Below, piece by piece: positions 29,890-38,914 of a DNA stretch of 41,406 nt. Made by a program: the position numbers and the translations under genes. How positions within the stretch are numbered: position 1 is the first letter of the stretch; every line of letters starts with the position of its first letter. The DNA lies in contig CANQJF010000016.1 in assembly GCA_947624225.1 (NCBI GenBank), positions 1 to 41,406 on the forward strand, written 5' to 3'. Source of the DNA: an uncultured Clostridia bacterium. GTDB taxonomy: Bacteria > Bacillota > Clostridia > Christensenellales > Borkfalkiaceae. Below the pieces are notes generated by a model, which ran no database searches, had not been told where the DNA came from, and worked only from the letters and a program-made list of their open reading frames with translations.

Positions 29890-32228
29890 TAGGCAATGGT
29901 GACGCCGCTCTCCCCCTCGCCGTATTTGCCGAGGCGGAAGCTCTCCACCCGCCCGTCCTTTTTGAGCAGTGCGTGCACCGCCGCCCGCAATTTGCCGGTG
30001 CCCATTCCGTGGACGATGCGCACCTGAGAGAAGCCCGCGAGCACGGCCGAATCCAAGAATTTTTCCAGCTCAGACTGCATCTCCGAGGTCGTCATCCCGA
30101 TGAGGTTGACCTCCGGCCGGACATCCGCGCGGGGCGTGACGTCGCGCGTCACCGTCACCTTGGGCGCCTCCTTTTTGGAGGGGGCGGGACGGAAGAGGTC
30201 GGCACCTTTCACCTTGGCGCGGATGCTCCCCACGCGCACCTCCGCCGTGCCCTTTGTGCGGGAGACCGAGAGCACGACGCCCTCGGCATTCATGCTCCCC
30301 ACGCGCACGCGGTCGCCCTCTTTGAGCGTCGCCATATCCACGGGTTCCTCTCGAATCGGAGCCTCCTCCTCGGACATGGTACCCCTCGATAACGTGTTCT
30401 TTAATGTTCTTGCATGAATTAAGTCGCTCTCGGTGACCGTCTCTTTTTGGAAGATCTTTTCGATCTCTTCGAGGATGGCCTCTGCCTCTGCCGTGCGTGC
30501 GGAGACGATCTTGCGCGCTTCGGCCTTAGCGGACATCAAGAATTTTTCCCGTTCGCGGGCAAATTTTTCCTCGTCCTCGGCGAGTTTTTGGGTGCGGGCC
30601 TGCCAATCGCGGCGCATTTCCTCCGTCTCGCGGCGGATCTCATCCGCCCTGATCCGGCTCTCCTCGGCCGCGCGCAAGGTCTTTTCAAACAGCCGTGCCC
30701 CGTCGGAGAGGTAGCTCCTCGCCTCCTCCACGGTCTCGCCGGGCAGGCCGAGACGGGCCGCGATGGCGAGTGCATTGGAGGACCCGGGCGCGCCCATGCG
30801 TAGGCGGTAGAGGGGGCGGAGGCCCTCGGCGTCAAACTCCATGCTGCCGTTCTCCAACCCCTCGGTGTTGTAGGCGAACTCTTTGAGGGCGGCATAGTGG
30901 GTGGTGACGATGCCGCGGCAGCCTTTCCGCAAGAGTGCGGCGAGAATGGCCCGCGCGAGCGCCTGTCCCTCCTCGGGATCCGTGCCCCCGCCGGGCTCGT
31001 CGATGAGCACAAAGTCGTTCTTTCCCGCCTCTTCGAGAATGCTCTTGATGCGCACGATGTGCGAGGAGAACGTGGAGAGGTTCTCCTCGATGGATTGGCT
31101 GTCCCCCACGTCGCAAAACACATGGGTCACGGGCAGGCGCGTTCCCTCGGCGGCGGGGACGAAGAGGCCGCATGCGGCCATGAGGCAGAAGAGACCGCAC
31201 ATCTTCAACGTGACCGTCTTGCCCCCCGTATTGGCGCCGCTGAGCAGCAAGAACGCGCACTCCTCCCCCACTTTTACGGTGACGGGCACGGCCGACGCGC
31301 GGTCCAGCAGGGGGTGCCGCCCCTTGCAGATGTCGAGAATGCCTTTCCCGTTGAGGCGGGGCCGCACGGCCTTTAACCCGTAAGCATACTCCGCGCGCGC
31401 GAAAAAAGTGTCCGCCTCCGAGACGAGCGCGGCAGACAGTTCGAGCTCCCCGCGGAGCCTGCCGAAGCGGACGGAGAGGTCCTTTAAGATGCGCTCCTCC
31501 TCTTCTTTCTCGTCGATGGCGAGGGAGCGGAGCTCGTTGTTCATTTCGAGCACTTCCTCGGGTTCGATGAAAACCGTGGAGCCGCTCTGCGAACGGTCAT
31601 GCACAAAGCCGCGCACGTTGCGCTTATACTCCGCCTTGACGGGGATGACAAACCTGTCCTCGCGCACGGTGACGATGCCCTCTTGCAAAAATTTCTTCTC
31701 GTCGCCCGTGAGGTATTGGGCCAGCCGCGCGCGGATGCGCTCGCCGAGCAGCCGCTTTTCCTTGCGGATGGAGAAGAGCCGTTCGCTCGCCGTGTCCGCA
31801 ATGGTATCCTCGCTCAAAATCTTGTCCCCCACCTCTTTTTCCAGCCGTTTGTCGAAAGTGAGGCGCGATGCGAGCTCGCGAAAGAGCACGATGCTCTCGT
31901 CCGCAAGGGAGGAGACGCCGTCATACAGCACGCGGGCAGACCGCAACAGGGCGGCGAGGTCCAAGAGCTCCTTGCAGGAGAGAACGGCCCCCTTTTGGGC
32001 ACGCTCCAAGCTGTCTCCGGGGGCGGGGAAGTACTCCACGCGCGAACAACCCAACGTAAAGAGGAGGCGGCTGGCCTCCTCCGTGAGCGTGAGAAGTCTC
32101 TCCGCTTCGCCCATCTCGTCCGTCGGCTCCAAGGCCGCGAGCGCGCGCTTGCTCTCCTCCAAGACGGCATACTCCGCCGCCGCCTGTAAAATTTTATCCA
32201 ACTCCAAGAGTTTGGCGCTTTTCATCAT
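29880..32228 (-). CDS. mutS2: MutS2 ATPase with C-terminal Smr endonuclease domain
   Basis: A 782-residue MutS2. It has the N-terminal core and lever domains, then the ATPase: Walker A SGANTGGKT (330-338), the FCDVGDSQSIEENLSTFSSH signature, and Walker B FVLIDEPGGGTDP. A coiled-coil clamp follows (about 500-620, rich in EEMRRD, EKFAREREKF), a KOW-like segment (MATLKEGDRVRVGSMNAEGVV), and the Smr domain (about 700-782) with EVNLIGM and the catalytic VRIVHGMGTGKLR loop. Family members suppress recombination or rescue collided ribosomes. The ATG at 32228, six bases after AGGAG, overlaps the U32 gene stop by four bases. It is last in the uvrC operon; its stop lies in a tandem repeat. Confidence 0.96.
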   Translation of the reverse strand: MMKSAKLLELDKILQAAAEYAVLEESKRALAALEPTDEMGEAERLLTLTEEASRLLFTLGCSRVEYFPAPGDSLERAQKGAVLSCKELLDLAALLRSARVLYDGVSSLADESIVLFRELASRLTFDKRLEKEVGDKILSEDTIADTASERLFSIRKEKRLLGERIRARLAQYLTGDEKKFLQEGIVTVREDRFVIPVKAEYKRNVRGFVHDRSQSGSTVFIEPEEVLEMNNELRSLAIDEKEEEERILKDLSVRFGRLRGELELSAALVSEADTFFARAEYAYGLKAVRPRLNGKGILDICKGRHPLLDRASAVPVTVKVGEECAFLLLSGANTGGKTVTLKMCGLFCLMAACGLFVPAAEGTRLPVTHVFCDVGDSQSIEENLSTFSSHIVRIKSILEEAGKNDFVLIDEPGGGTDPEEGQALARAILAALLRKGCRGIVTTHYAALKEFAYNTEGLENGSMEFDAEGLRPLYRLRMGAPGSSNALAIAARLGLPGETVEEARSYLSDGARLFEKTLRAAEESRIRADEIRRETEEMRRDWQARTQKLAEDEEKFAREREKFLMSAKAEARKIVSARTAEAEAILEEIEKIFQKETVTESDLIHARTLKNTLSRGTMSEEEAPIREEPVDMATLKEGDRVRVGSMNAEGVVLSVSRTKGTAEVRVGSIRAKVKGADLFRPAPSKKEAPKVTVTRDVTPRADVRPEVNLIGMTTSEMQSELEKFLDSAVLAGFSQVRIVHGMGTGKLRAAVHALLKKDGRVESFRLGKYGEGESGVTIAYLK

Positions 32229-34339
32229 AGCATACTCCTGTCCGAATGTCCCTTGGTGTGCAGCGGCCCCCGCACCGTGAGCTCGGTGTTGTCGGTGAGC
32301 AGAGAGCACATCCGCGTTTGTTCCTGCAAACTTGCACAGTTATAGACCTCAAAGCGGCATACCATGTCCGAGACGCGGTATCTCCGAAGAGGAAAAACGC
32401 GCCCGTCCTCGTCCGTCATGCGGTAAAAATTTCTCCTGTCGCAATTCTCGCACGCGCGCCCGAACGGGCAGTGGATGAGGTCCATCACCTTGATGCCGCC
32501 CTCATAGAGCGCAAAGGCGCCGCGCACCGCCAGCGCATCCTGCTCGGCGGAGGAGAGCTCCTTGGACAGGGCGAAAAACTCCGCAAATTCCCCCACCGCG
32601 CACACCGCGATGCGGTTGGTGAGGTTGAAACCCGTGCCCGCAAACAGCGGCTTCCGATACTTGGCGGCCAGCGCGATGCCATAGTAGCCGTCGGCATAGA
32701 TCCCGTCGAATTTTAAGATGGTCCGCCCCAACATCTCCTCGTCTGCCTGCGTCAAAAAGGGCGGGAGGTAGAGGTAGACACAGGGGAACTCCGGCCGCTC
32801 GCATGTGCGGTAGTCGGCGGGCTTGTAGACAAAAATATCCCCCATCCTGTGCGGCCGCTCGCCGATCTCCGCCGTGGATACGCCGCGCACTCTCTCAATG
32901 GGCGGAAGCGGAGCATCCACTTCTTTGAGCGGTTTACGGGGCGGGCAGAGGTGCGCGACCAGCCCGTCATAGAACGCCCTGCGAAAGGCGTTGAGGGCAG
33001 ATTTGGGCAAAAAAGCGTCCCCGGCATCCGCCTCCACCGTCACGTGAAAGGGCAGCCCGTCCGTCTTGCAAAAGCAATCGAACAGGGCGGCCCCGTCGAT
33101 GGGCGCGGCGCGGGCGGCATCGAGGGGAGTCTCCCCCTGCAACACATAGCCCTCCGCCTCGGCGCGGGGAACTTCTCCCGCACGGAAGCGGATGCGAATT
33201 TTGAGTTCCCTCTTTTTTACGGGTGCGAGCGCGGCGTCATTGCTCCTTGCCGAGGTAGTGAGGCGGACCTCGTCGCCCTCCCGGAACGGACCGCCCGCGA
33301 GCACGAATCCGCCTCTCGTCTCCTCGCCGAACGCCGCCCCTCCCACTTCCTTTCCGCCGCGGAGGATCTTGAACCCGTCTCCCCGCTCGGCGCGGTAGGC
33401 CGTAACGCAAACAGGCATACCATGTCTGAAAGATACCCATCCGATCCGCTCACCGATGTGCCCCTGCACGTCACGGGAGAGGAAATTTTTCTGCCCGAAC
33501 GCGAGACCCTCCGTGTAGTCGCCGCGGTTGTAGGCGCGCCTGAGCATGGTGAGCGCCTCGGCGGAGGGAGTGCCGTCCAAGAGGGAGCGGTAATACTTGA
33601 CGGCCGCGCCCACATATTCCTCGCGGCGCATCCGTCCCTCGATTTTGAGGGAGCATACGCCCGCCGCGCGGAGCTCCCCGAGGCGCCCCGCAAGCATCAG
33701 ATCGGAGGTGGAGAGCGCATAGGCCTCCTCCTCGAATCCGGCGCGGTCGATGCGGTATTTCTTCCTGCACGGCTGTTTGCACCTGCCGCGGTTGCCGCTG
33801 TGGTTGCCCGCAAACGAGGAGAGGTAGCACTGCCCCGAAAAGGCCGTGCAGAGCGCGCCCTGCACGAACACTTCCGTCTCGATGACCTTCGAGATGGTAG
33901 CCATGTCCGAAAGAGGGGTCTCGCGCGCGAGTACCACGCGGGAAAATCCAAAGTCTCTCGCGAGCAGCGCGCCGTACACGTTGCAGCAACCCGCCTGCGT
34001 GGAGAGGTGCAAGACGATGTCCGGGTAACGGCGCTTCAATTCCCGTCCGAGGAAGAGGTCCTGGATGAGGATGGCGTCGGCGCCGGCATTCCAAACGGCG
34101 AGCGCCGCGGCAAAGAAGTCGCCGAGCTCGCTGTCCTTGACGAGCGTGTTGAGGGCGACATAGACCTTGGCATGCAAAAGGTGCGCCAGCCGAATGATTT
34201 CGCCCAGCGCGCCGTCGTCGAAATTCTCCGCACTGCTGCGCGCGGAAAACCGATGCAGACCCAAATAGACGGCGTCCGCACCCGATGTGAGCGCGGTGAC
34301 CGCCGCTTGCATTCCCCCTGCGGGAGCGAGAAGTTCCAT
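32225..34339 (-). CDS. U32 family peptidase-like protein (RlhA/YrrO type, with DUF3656-like region)
   Basis: A 704-residue protein opening MELLAPAGGMQAAVTALTSGADAVYLG, typical of U32 proteins. It contains the family signature VFVQGALCTAFSGQCYLS and a Cys cluster (GRCKQPCRKKY) that in related proteins helps bind an Fe-S cluster. The C-terminal half matches the long U32 branch that includes E. coli RlhA, which makes 5-hydroxycytidine at C2501 of 23S rRNA. Late Cys residues (CPFGRACENC) are also present. I infer RNA hydroxylation rather than proteolysis. The start at 34339 shares one base with the hprK stop (TAATG). Fourth of five genes in the operon. Confidence 0.88.
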   Translation of the reverse strand: MELLAPAGGMQAAVTALTSGADAVYLGLHRFSARSSAENFDDGALGEIIRLAHLLHAKVYVALNTLVKDSELGDFFAAALAVWNAGADAILIQDLFLGRELKRRYPDIVLHLSTQAGCCNVYGALLARDFGFSRVVLARETPLSDMATISKVIETEVFVQGALCTAFSGQCYLSSFAGNHSGNRGRCKQPCRKKYRIDRAGFEEEAYALSTSDLMLAGRLGELRAAGVCSLKIEGRMRREEYVGAAVKYYRSLLDGTPSAEALTMLRRAYNRGDYTEGLAFGQKNFLSRDVQGHIGERIGWVSFRHGMPVCVTAYRAERGDGFKILRGGKEVGGAAFGEETRGGFVLAGGPFREGDEVRLTTSARSNDAALAPVKKRELKIRIRFRAGEVPRAEAEGYVLQGETPLDAARAAPIDGAALFDCFCKTDGLPFHVTVEADAGDAFLPKSALNAFRRAFYDGLVAHLCPPRKPLKEVDAPLPPIERVRGVSTAEIGERPHRMGDIFVYKPADYRTCERPEFPCVYLYLPPFLTQADEEMLGRTILKFDGIYADGYYGIALAAKYRKPLFAGTGFNLTNRIAVCAVGEFAEFFALSKELSSAEQDALAVRGAFALYEGGIKVMDLIHCPFGRACENCDRRNFYRMTDEDGRVFPLRRYRVSDMVCRFEVYNCASLQEQTRMCSLLTDNTELTVRGPLHTKGHSDRSML

Positions 34340-35265
34340 TATCTACCGATGGTGCGCTGGATGAGCTCCTGCGCGGCGTCATAGCCCATGAGTTTGAGGC
34401 GGTGGTTGCGCGCCGCCACCTCGATGAGGATGGCAAGATTTCTGCCCGGGCTCACGGGCACGGTGAGCTTGGGGACGAGGATGCCGAGAATATCTTCCGT
34501 GCCCCCCTCCCCGCCGATGCGGTCGTATTCCTTGCCCTGCTTCCAATGTTCCAGCTCCATGATGAGTTCCACCTCTTTCTCCGTTAAGATGGACCCGGAC
34601 CCGTACATATTCTTGACATTGATGATGCCGATGCCCCTCAGCTCCATGAAATAGCGGATGCGCTCGGGGGCGGTGCCGATGAGCTCGTTCTCCACGCGCT
34701 TGATGAGCACGGAGTCGTCGGCGACGAGGCGGTGGCCGCGCTTGATGAGCTCCATGGCCGTCTCACTCTTGCCCACGCCCGAATTGCCCGTGAGAAGAAT
34801 GCCCGCGCCGAACACGTCGAGCAGAACGCCGTGCACCGTGGTGACGGGGGCGAGCAGACGGGAGAGGTAGGCACACAGGTCCGCCATGATCTGCGTCGTC
34901 AGGCGGCCGGTGCGAAAGACGGGCGTCCCCGAGTTGCGCGCGCACTCCATAAACTCCGGCAACACGGGCAGATCGCGCGAGAAGATGACGCACGGGATCT
35001 CCCCGAACGAGAACAGCTTGGAGATCATCGCGGTGCGCTCCTCGGACGAGAAAGAGCGCATGTACTCGTGCTCGGTGAGGCCCACGAGCATGATGCGCTG
35101 GGTGTCATAGGCGGCAAAAAAGCCCGCGAGGCGAAGCCCCGGCCTGTCTACACTCACGCTCGTGAGCGTGATGATGCCGCGGCCCGCATACAGAAGCTCC
35201 AACCCGAGGTCGGACGCGAATTTGTCGAGCATGACCGTCTCGTGCGGCAAAATGATCTCATTCAT
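34339..35265 (-). CDS. hprK: HPr kinase/phosphorylase
   Basis: A 308-residue bifunctional enzyme that phosphorylates Ser46 of HPr and removes the phosphate, setting carbon catabolite control. It has the Walker A GNSGVGKSE (160-168), the conserved His 145 in TTVHGVLLDVFG, and the HprK signature MELRGIGIINV. Length is normal. The ATG at 35265 follows GGGGGAAAG and overlaps the HAD gene stop (ATGA). No ptsH is nearby; pairing with uvrC and a U32 gene in one operon is common in Clostridia. Confidence 0.97.
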   Translation of the reverse strand: MNEIILPHETVMLDKFASDLGLELLYAGRGIITLTSVSVDRPGLRLAGFFAAYDTQRIMLVGLTEHEYMRSFSSEERTAMISKLFSFGEIPCVIFSRDLPVLPEFMECARNSGTPVFRTGRLTTQIMADLCAYLSRLLAPVTTVHGVLLDVFGAGILLTGNSGVGKSETAMELIKRGHRLVADDSVLIKRVENELIGTAPERIRYFMELRGIGIINVKNMYGSGSILTEKEVELIMELEHWKQGKEYDRIGGEGGTEDILGILVPKLTVPVSPGRNLAILIEVAARNHRLKLMGYDAAQELIQRTIGR

Positions 35266-36080
35266 ATTCTTTCCCCCATAGCATATTTCCGAATCGCATA
35301 CGCCACGCCGTCCTCCTCGAACGAGGGCACGACGACGGCATTTTCTTTGAGCGACGGTGCGGCATTCTCCACGGCAAACTTCCCGCCCGCCGCGGCGAGC
35401 ATGGGCGCATCGTTCTCCTGGTCGCCGATGGCCGCGATCTTGTCCGTCGGAATGTGATATTTTTCCGACAAAAAGTTTACGGCGGCCGCCTTGGTCTGGC
35501 CGGGCGGCATGAGCTCGATGAGCATGTCCGACGAGCAGGCGACAAAGTATTTTCGGGAGAATCTCTCCGCCAAGAGCGCACGCATGCGCGGCTGGTCCTC
35601 GGGCAGCGTCATAGTCAGAATTTTGACTACCTTCATGTGTTCGGCGCGTACCATGTCCGAGAGGAGGCCGTCGCAAACAATTCCTTTCACGCCGACGACG
35701 TGCTCATAGCCCTCCAAAAAACCGTCTTGGAAGTTGGAGTAGAATTTGAGCCCCGCATAGGCGTGGATGTGCACGTTTTGCTCCTCCAAAAACCTCAGCA
35801 CCTCGATGGCGTCTGCCTCGGCGAAGCACTCGTTCATCACGAGCTCCCCCGTTCGGATATCGGCGATCTGTGCCCCTTGCAGGGCGGCGACGTATCCCTC
35901 CGTGAGGCCGAGTTCGCGGAGGCGCGGCAAAATGGAGGCCAGCATCCTGCCCGTGCACACGGCAAAGATGCCCCCCGCCCGCCTGTATGCGGCGATCGCG
36001 TCGATGTTTTTTTGTGAGATGGTCCCGTCGGCGCGGACGAGCGTGCCGTCGAAATCGGACACAAACAGTTGATAGTTCAT
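35262..36080 (-). CDS. Cof-type HAD-superfamily phosphatase
   Basis: A 272-residue HAD hydrolase. Motif I is DFDGT, with nucleophile Asp9 and acid Asp11. Motif II is VCTGR, motif III the Lys in PPGQTKAAAV, and motif IV GDQENDAPML. The C2-type cap in the middle is typical of Cof/YidA enzymes acting on sugar phosphates or nucleotide cofactors; the substrate is unknown. It overlaps uvrC and hprK by four bases on each side. Confidence 0.93.
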   Translation of the reverse strand: MNYQLFVSDFDGTLVRADGTISQKNIDAIAAYRRAGGIFAVCTGRMLASILPRLRELGLTEGYVAALQGAQIADIRTGELVMNECFAEADAIEVLRFLEEQNVHIHAYAGLKFYSNFQDGFLEGYEHVVGVKGIVCDGLLSDMVRAEHMKVVKILTMTLPEDQPRMRALLAERFSRKYFVACSSDMLIELMPPGQTKAAAVNFLSEKYHIPTDKIAAIGDQENDAPMLAAAGGKFAVENAAPSLKENAVVVPSFEEDGVAYAIRKYAMGERI

Positions 36081-37888
36081 AGCGCTTGGAAATAGCTGTG
36101 GATGCGTGCCGCCAGCTCCTTGCCGATGCCCCCCACCTGCATGAGTTCGGCCTCGTCGGCTTTCATGATCCTGTCGATGGTGCCGAACTTCTCCATGAGC
36201 AGCTTGCGCTTTTGCGCCCCCACGCCCTCGATCTCTTCAAGGACAGAGGCGAGATTGCGCTTGGAGTGCACGTTGCGGAAGTACATCACGGCAAAGCGGT
36301 GCGCCTCGTCGCGGATGCGCTGCAACATTTTCAGGGCATAATCGCGGCGGTCGAGACGGATGGGCCCCTCGCTTTTCAGTGTGTAGACTTCCTCCTCCTG
36401 CTTGGCGAGGGCGACGAGGTCGATGCCGTCAATGTTCAATTCTTCGAAAATTTGTTTTACGGCCGAGAGCTGGCCTTTGCCGCCGTCGATGACAATGAGC
36501 TGCGGGCGGGGGAAGCGCTCCTCCTCGTCGGTGCCGAGTTTTTGCAGGCGCCGCCGCAACACTTCCTGCAACGAGGCAAAATCGTTTGCGCCCTCCACTG
36601 TCTTGATGCGGAAGCGGCGGTATTCGTATTTGTCCGCCTCCCCATCGGTAAAGACGACCATGCTCCCCACCTTGTCCACGCCCGAGATGTCGGAAATGTC
36701 ATAGCACTCCATGCGGCGCGGCACTCTTTCCAGCGCGAGAAGCGTCTTTAAGCGCTCGCATGCGGAGGTCGTCATGTCGTTTCTGTGGGCGATGGCGGAG
36801 ATGGATTTTTCGAGGTACTCGGCCGCATTGCGCATACCCATGTCCAAGAGCTCCCTGCGAATTCCGAATTTCGGGCGGGTGATCTCCACGCCGCGCCCCT
36901 CCTTTTGTTTGCAATATTCGATGAACAGTTCGTCGTCGAACGGCTCGTCCATGACGAGCTCGTGCGGGATGGGTTGGCTCTCGTAATACTGCGACAAAAA
37001 GCTGGTGAAAGCCTCCCGCCGTTCCCCCGCGCCCTCGTCGAGCGAGAAGTTCAAGGAGCCCTGCATGATCCCGCGGCGGGTGACGATGAGCGAGATGGCG
37101 GCATAGAGCCCGTTGGAGGCATACGCCCAGATGTCGGCGTCGACGTCCCGCGGCATGGCCGTGATGCGCCGCTGGCCCAACTTTTCGAGCATGCGCAAGC
37201 GGTCGCGGTATTCGAGAGCGAGCTCGAATTCCTCCTCCTCGGAGAATTTTTGCATCTTCTCTTGGAGGATGCGCCGGGCTTCCTCATAGTCCCCGCCCAA
37301 AAAGGCGAGCACGCGGTCCACGCGGGCGGCGTATTCCTCCTTGCTCACGGCGTGCGCACAGGGCGCAAGACAGCGGCCGAGGTGGTGGTTCAAGCAGGGT
37401 TTTTTGGGCTTTTCGCCGATGGTGACGTTGCAGGTGCGGATGTTGTAGACCTTGGCCGCAACGTCCACGATCTCCTTGCAGCTGATGCCCCCCATGAACG
37501 GCCCGAAATACTTGCCGTCCTTTTTGACGCGGCGGGTGATGGAGATGCGCGGGTAATCCTCGTGCGTGTGGACCTTGATATAGGGATAGGTCTTGTCGTC
37601 CTTTAAGAGGATGTTGTATTTGGGCTTATATTTTTTGATGAGGGTGTTTTCGAGCGCGAGGGCATCCACCTCGGTGGGCACGACGATATACGAAAAATCG
37701 GCGATGCACTCCACCATGGCCTGCACTTTATAGGGCTTTTCGGAGGCGTGGAAGTATTGCCGCACGCGGTTTTTGAGCACGCGCGCCTTGCCCACATAGA
37801 TGACGGTGCCGTCGGCATCCAACATGATATACACGCCCGGCGAATCGGGCAGCAATTTCAGTTTTTCGCGGACGACACTTTCAACCAT
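36077..37888 (-). CDS. uvrC: UvrABC excinuclease subunit C
   Basis: A 603-residue UvrC: GIY-YIG nuclease domain at the N-terminus (LPDSPGVYIM...VIYVGKA) for the 3' incision, the Cys-rich CLNHHLGRCLAPC segment, and the UVR motif (EFELALEYRDRLRMLEKL) that binds UvrB. The RNase H-like endonuclease domain follows (MECYDISDISGVDKVGSMVVF, LIVIDGGKGQL) for the 5' incision, then C-terminal helix-hairpin-helix motifs. It heads the operon uvrC-HAD-hprK-U32-mutS2. The frame is open further upstream, but the ATG at 37888 gives the family start MVESVVREKLKLLPDSPGVY. This ATG is exactly six bases after a perfect -10, so the mRNA is probably leaderless. Confidence 0.97.
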   Translation of the reverse strand: MVESVVREKLKLLPDSPGVYIMLDADGTVIYVGKARVLKNRVRQYFHASEKPYKVQAMVECIADFSYIVVPTEVDALALENTLIKKYKPKYNILLKDDKTYPYIKVHTHEDYPRISITRRVKKDGKYFGPFMGGISCKEIVDVAAKVYNIRTCNVTIGEKPKKPCLNHHLGRCLAPCAHAVSKEEYAARVDRVLAFLGGDYEEARRILQEKMQKFSEEEEFELALEYRDRLRMLEKLGQRRITAMPRDVDADIWAYASNGLYAAISLIVTRRGIMQGSLNFSLDEGAGERREAFTSFLSQYYESQPIPHELVMDEPFDDELFIEYCKQKEGRGVEITRPKFGIRRELLDMGMRNAAEYLEKSISAIAHRNDMTTSACERLKTLLALERVPRRMECYDISDISGVDKVGSMVVFTDGEADKYEYRRFRIKTVEGANDFASLQEVLRRRLQKLGTDEEERFPRPQLIVIDGGKGQLSAVKQIFEELNIDGIDLVALAKQEEEVYTLKSEGPIRLDRRDYALKMLQRIRDEAHRFAVMYFRNVHSKRNLASVLEEIEGVGAQKRKLLMEKFGTIDRIMKADEAELMQVGGIGKELAARIHSYFQAL

Positions 37889-37894
37889 ACCCCT

Positions 37895-37923
37895 ATTATA
37901 CACAACTTGCAAGCATTTTTCAA
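37895..37923 (-). promoter_or_regulatory. Sigma-A promoter of the uvrC operon, placing +1 at the ATG
   Basis: Minus-strand TTGAAA (37918-37923), 17-bp spacer, TATAAT (37895-37900). Six bases then precede the uvrC ATG, too few for a usual 5' leader. Confidence 0.82.
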
Positions 37924-37979
37924 GGGAATTTCCACATTTTCCGCCCCCGAAATGAGAGAATGTCTTTGGGCGCAAACAA

Positions 37980-38109
37980 GGGCCGATTCTCCTCGGCTTC
38001 CCCTGTAAGGTCGCGACCATGCTTAGTCGCCATTTCCCATCACCGCCCTCCGGGCAGAGCCTCCCCTCCAAAGGGGTAGGCCTTAGGTTGCCCTGTCATA
38101 CCGACCGAC
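37980..38109. repeat. Repeat debris upstream of the uvrC promoter
   Basis: It contains words shared with the other blocks, such as CTGTAAGGTCGCGACCATGC (compare CTGTAAGGTCTCCACCATGC near 28614) and CTCCCCTCCAAAGGGGTAGGCCTTAG. No gene is visible. Confidence 0.6.
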
Positions 38110-38356
38110 TGTCATATCGTCCGCCCGAGGCTTCTATTGTAGACCAAGGGCGTCACGAGCGCCAACGGCGCGAAGTAGCCGATAAAGTTTGACTTTCAAC
38201 GAACTGCTCATCTGCGAGAAATCTTACTACGACCAAGCATAGGCAGAACGAATAAAAAAGCATGGCTTTCTCGTACCATTTGAGCCGAATCGTAATAAGA
38301 TTCCCTCGCGGAGAAGCAATTCGAACGTTGTAATGCCATTTCGGCTCGGAATGACA
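38110..38356. repeat. MITE-like interspersed repeat, copy 3
   Basis: Ends TGTCATATCG (38110-38119) and CGGAATGACA (38347-38356) are inverted repeats with two mismatches. It carries CCGCCCGAGGCTTCTATTGT, the GCGCCAACGGCGC palindrome, and about 150 bp that match 11721-11873 at roughly 93-95 percent by eye. No transposase. Confidence 0.78.
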
Positions 38357-38365
38357 GGAAAGCGT

Positions 38366-38790
38366 TCTGCCAAGGGGATACACTCGGGCCCGTTACGGGC
38401 CCTCGGTATGACAGCGAAAAAAGAAAACAAATTTCGTGAGCCTCCGTCGCCACCCCCCTACCCCCTCCCATGGAGGGGGCAAGTCATTCCAATCTCATGC
38501 GTGCAGCCGAATTCACTTCGGCGGAACGCACTCAATTTGCCGAGCCCTGTCGGCTTGTTGTCCGTTGAAACGAATGAGAGACCAAAGCCGTTAAGACGCC
38601 AACGCTCATTTCCGTCACGGAAATTTGTTTTCTGAACCATACCATAGCGTTCTGCCAAGGGGATACACTCATGCGGCAAGGGCGCCGCATTCGGTATGAC
38701 AGCGAAGAAAGAAAACAAATTTCGTGAGCCTCCGTCGCCACCCCCATGGAGGGGGCAACAGAAAACAAATTTCGTGAACTTCTCCCACAA
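38366..38790. repeat. Repeat island with inverted copies of the composite palindrome
   Basis: Two inverted copies of the composite unit seen at 28522-28580 lie at 38366-38437 and 38648-38730. Each has GTTCTGCCAAGGGGATACACT, a central hairpin, CGGTATGACAGCG, and AGAAAACAAATTTCGTGAGC. The central hairpins differ in sequence but still pair. CCCCCTCCCATGGAGGGGGC and its shorter relatives lie at about 38458-38482 and 38743-38758, next to CCTCCGTCGCCACCCC. A word with inverted relationship to 20130-20190 occurs at 38575-38640. No gene is supportable. Confidence 0.75.
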
Positions 38791-38842
38791 AAAAAGATCA
38801 ATGCGGGGAGCACTGATCTTCATAATACTGCGAAAAGGGAAA

Positions 38843-38911
38843 ATCTCCCGAACGGGCGAGAAAATTCATCCCCCGAACGGGAAAATTCCCCCCCCAAAAA
38901 AACGGGGAAAA
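38843..38911 (-). terminator. Cluster of GC hairpins after the LysR gene, possible terminator
   Basis: On the minus strand TTTTCCCC...GGGGGGAA, CCCGTTCGGG and TCTCGCCCGTTCGGGAGA follow the stop in a row, separated by T-rich stretches. None has a clean T tail longer than four, so the exact terminator is unclear. Confidence 0.4.
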
Positions 38912-38914
38912 TTC

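Noticed and set aside
38208..38823. Several minus-strand frames of 67-121 codons in the repeat island
   Set aside because: Their similarity to each other comes from the DNA repeats. No start signals, and they include palindromes and repeat ends.
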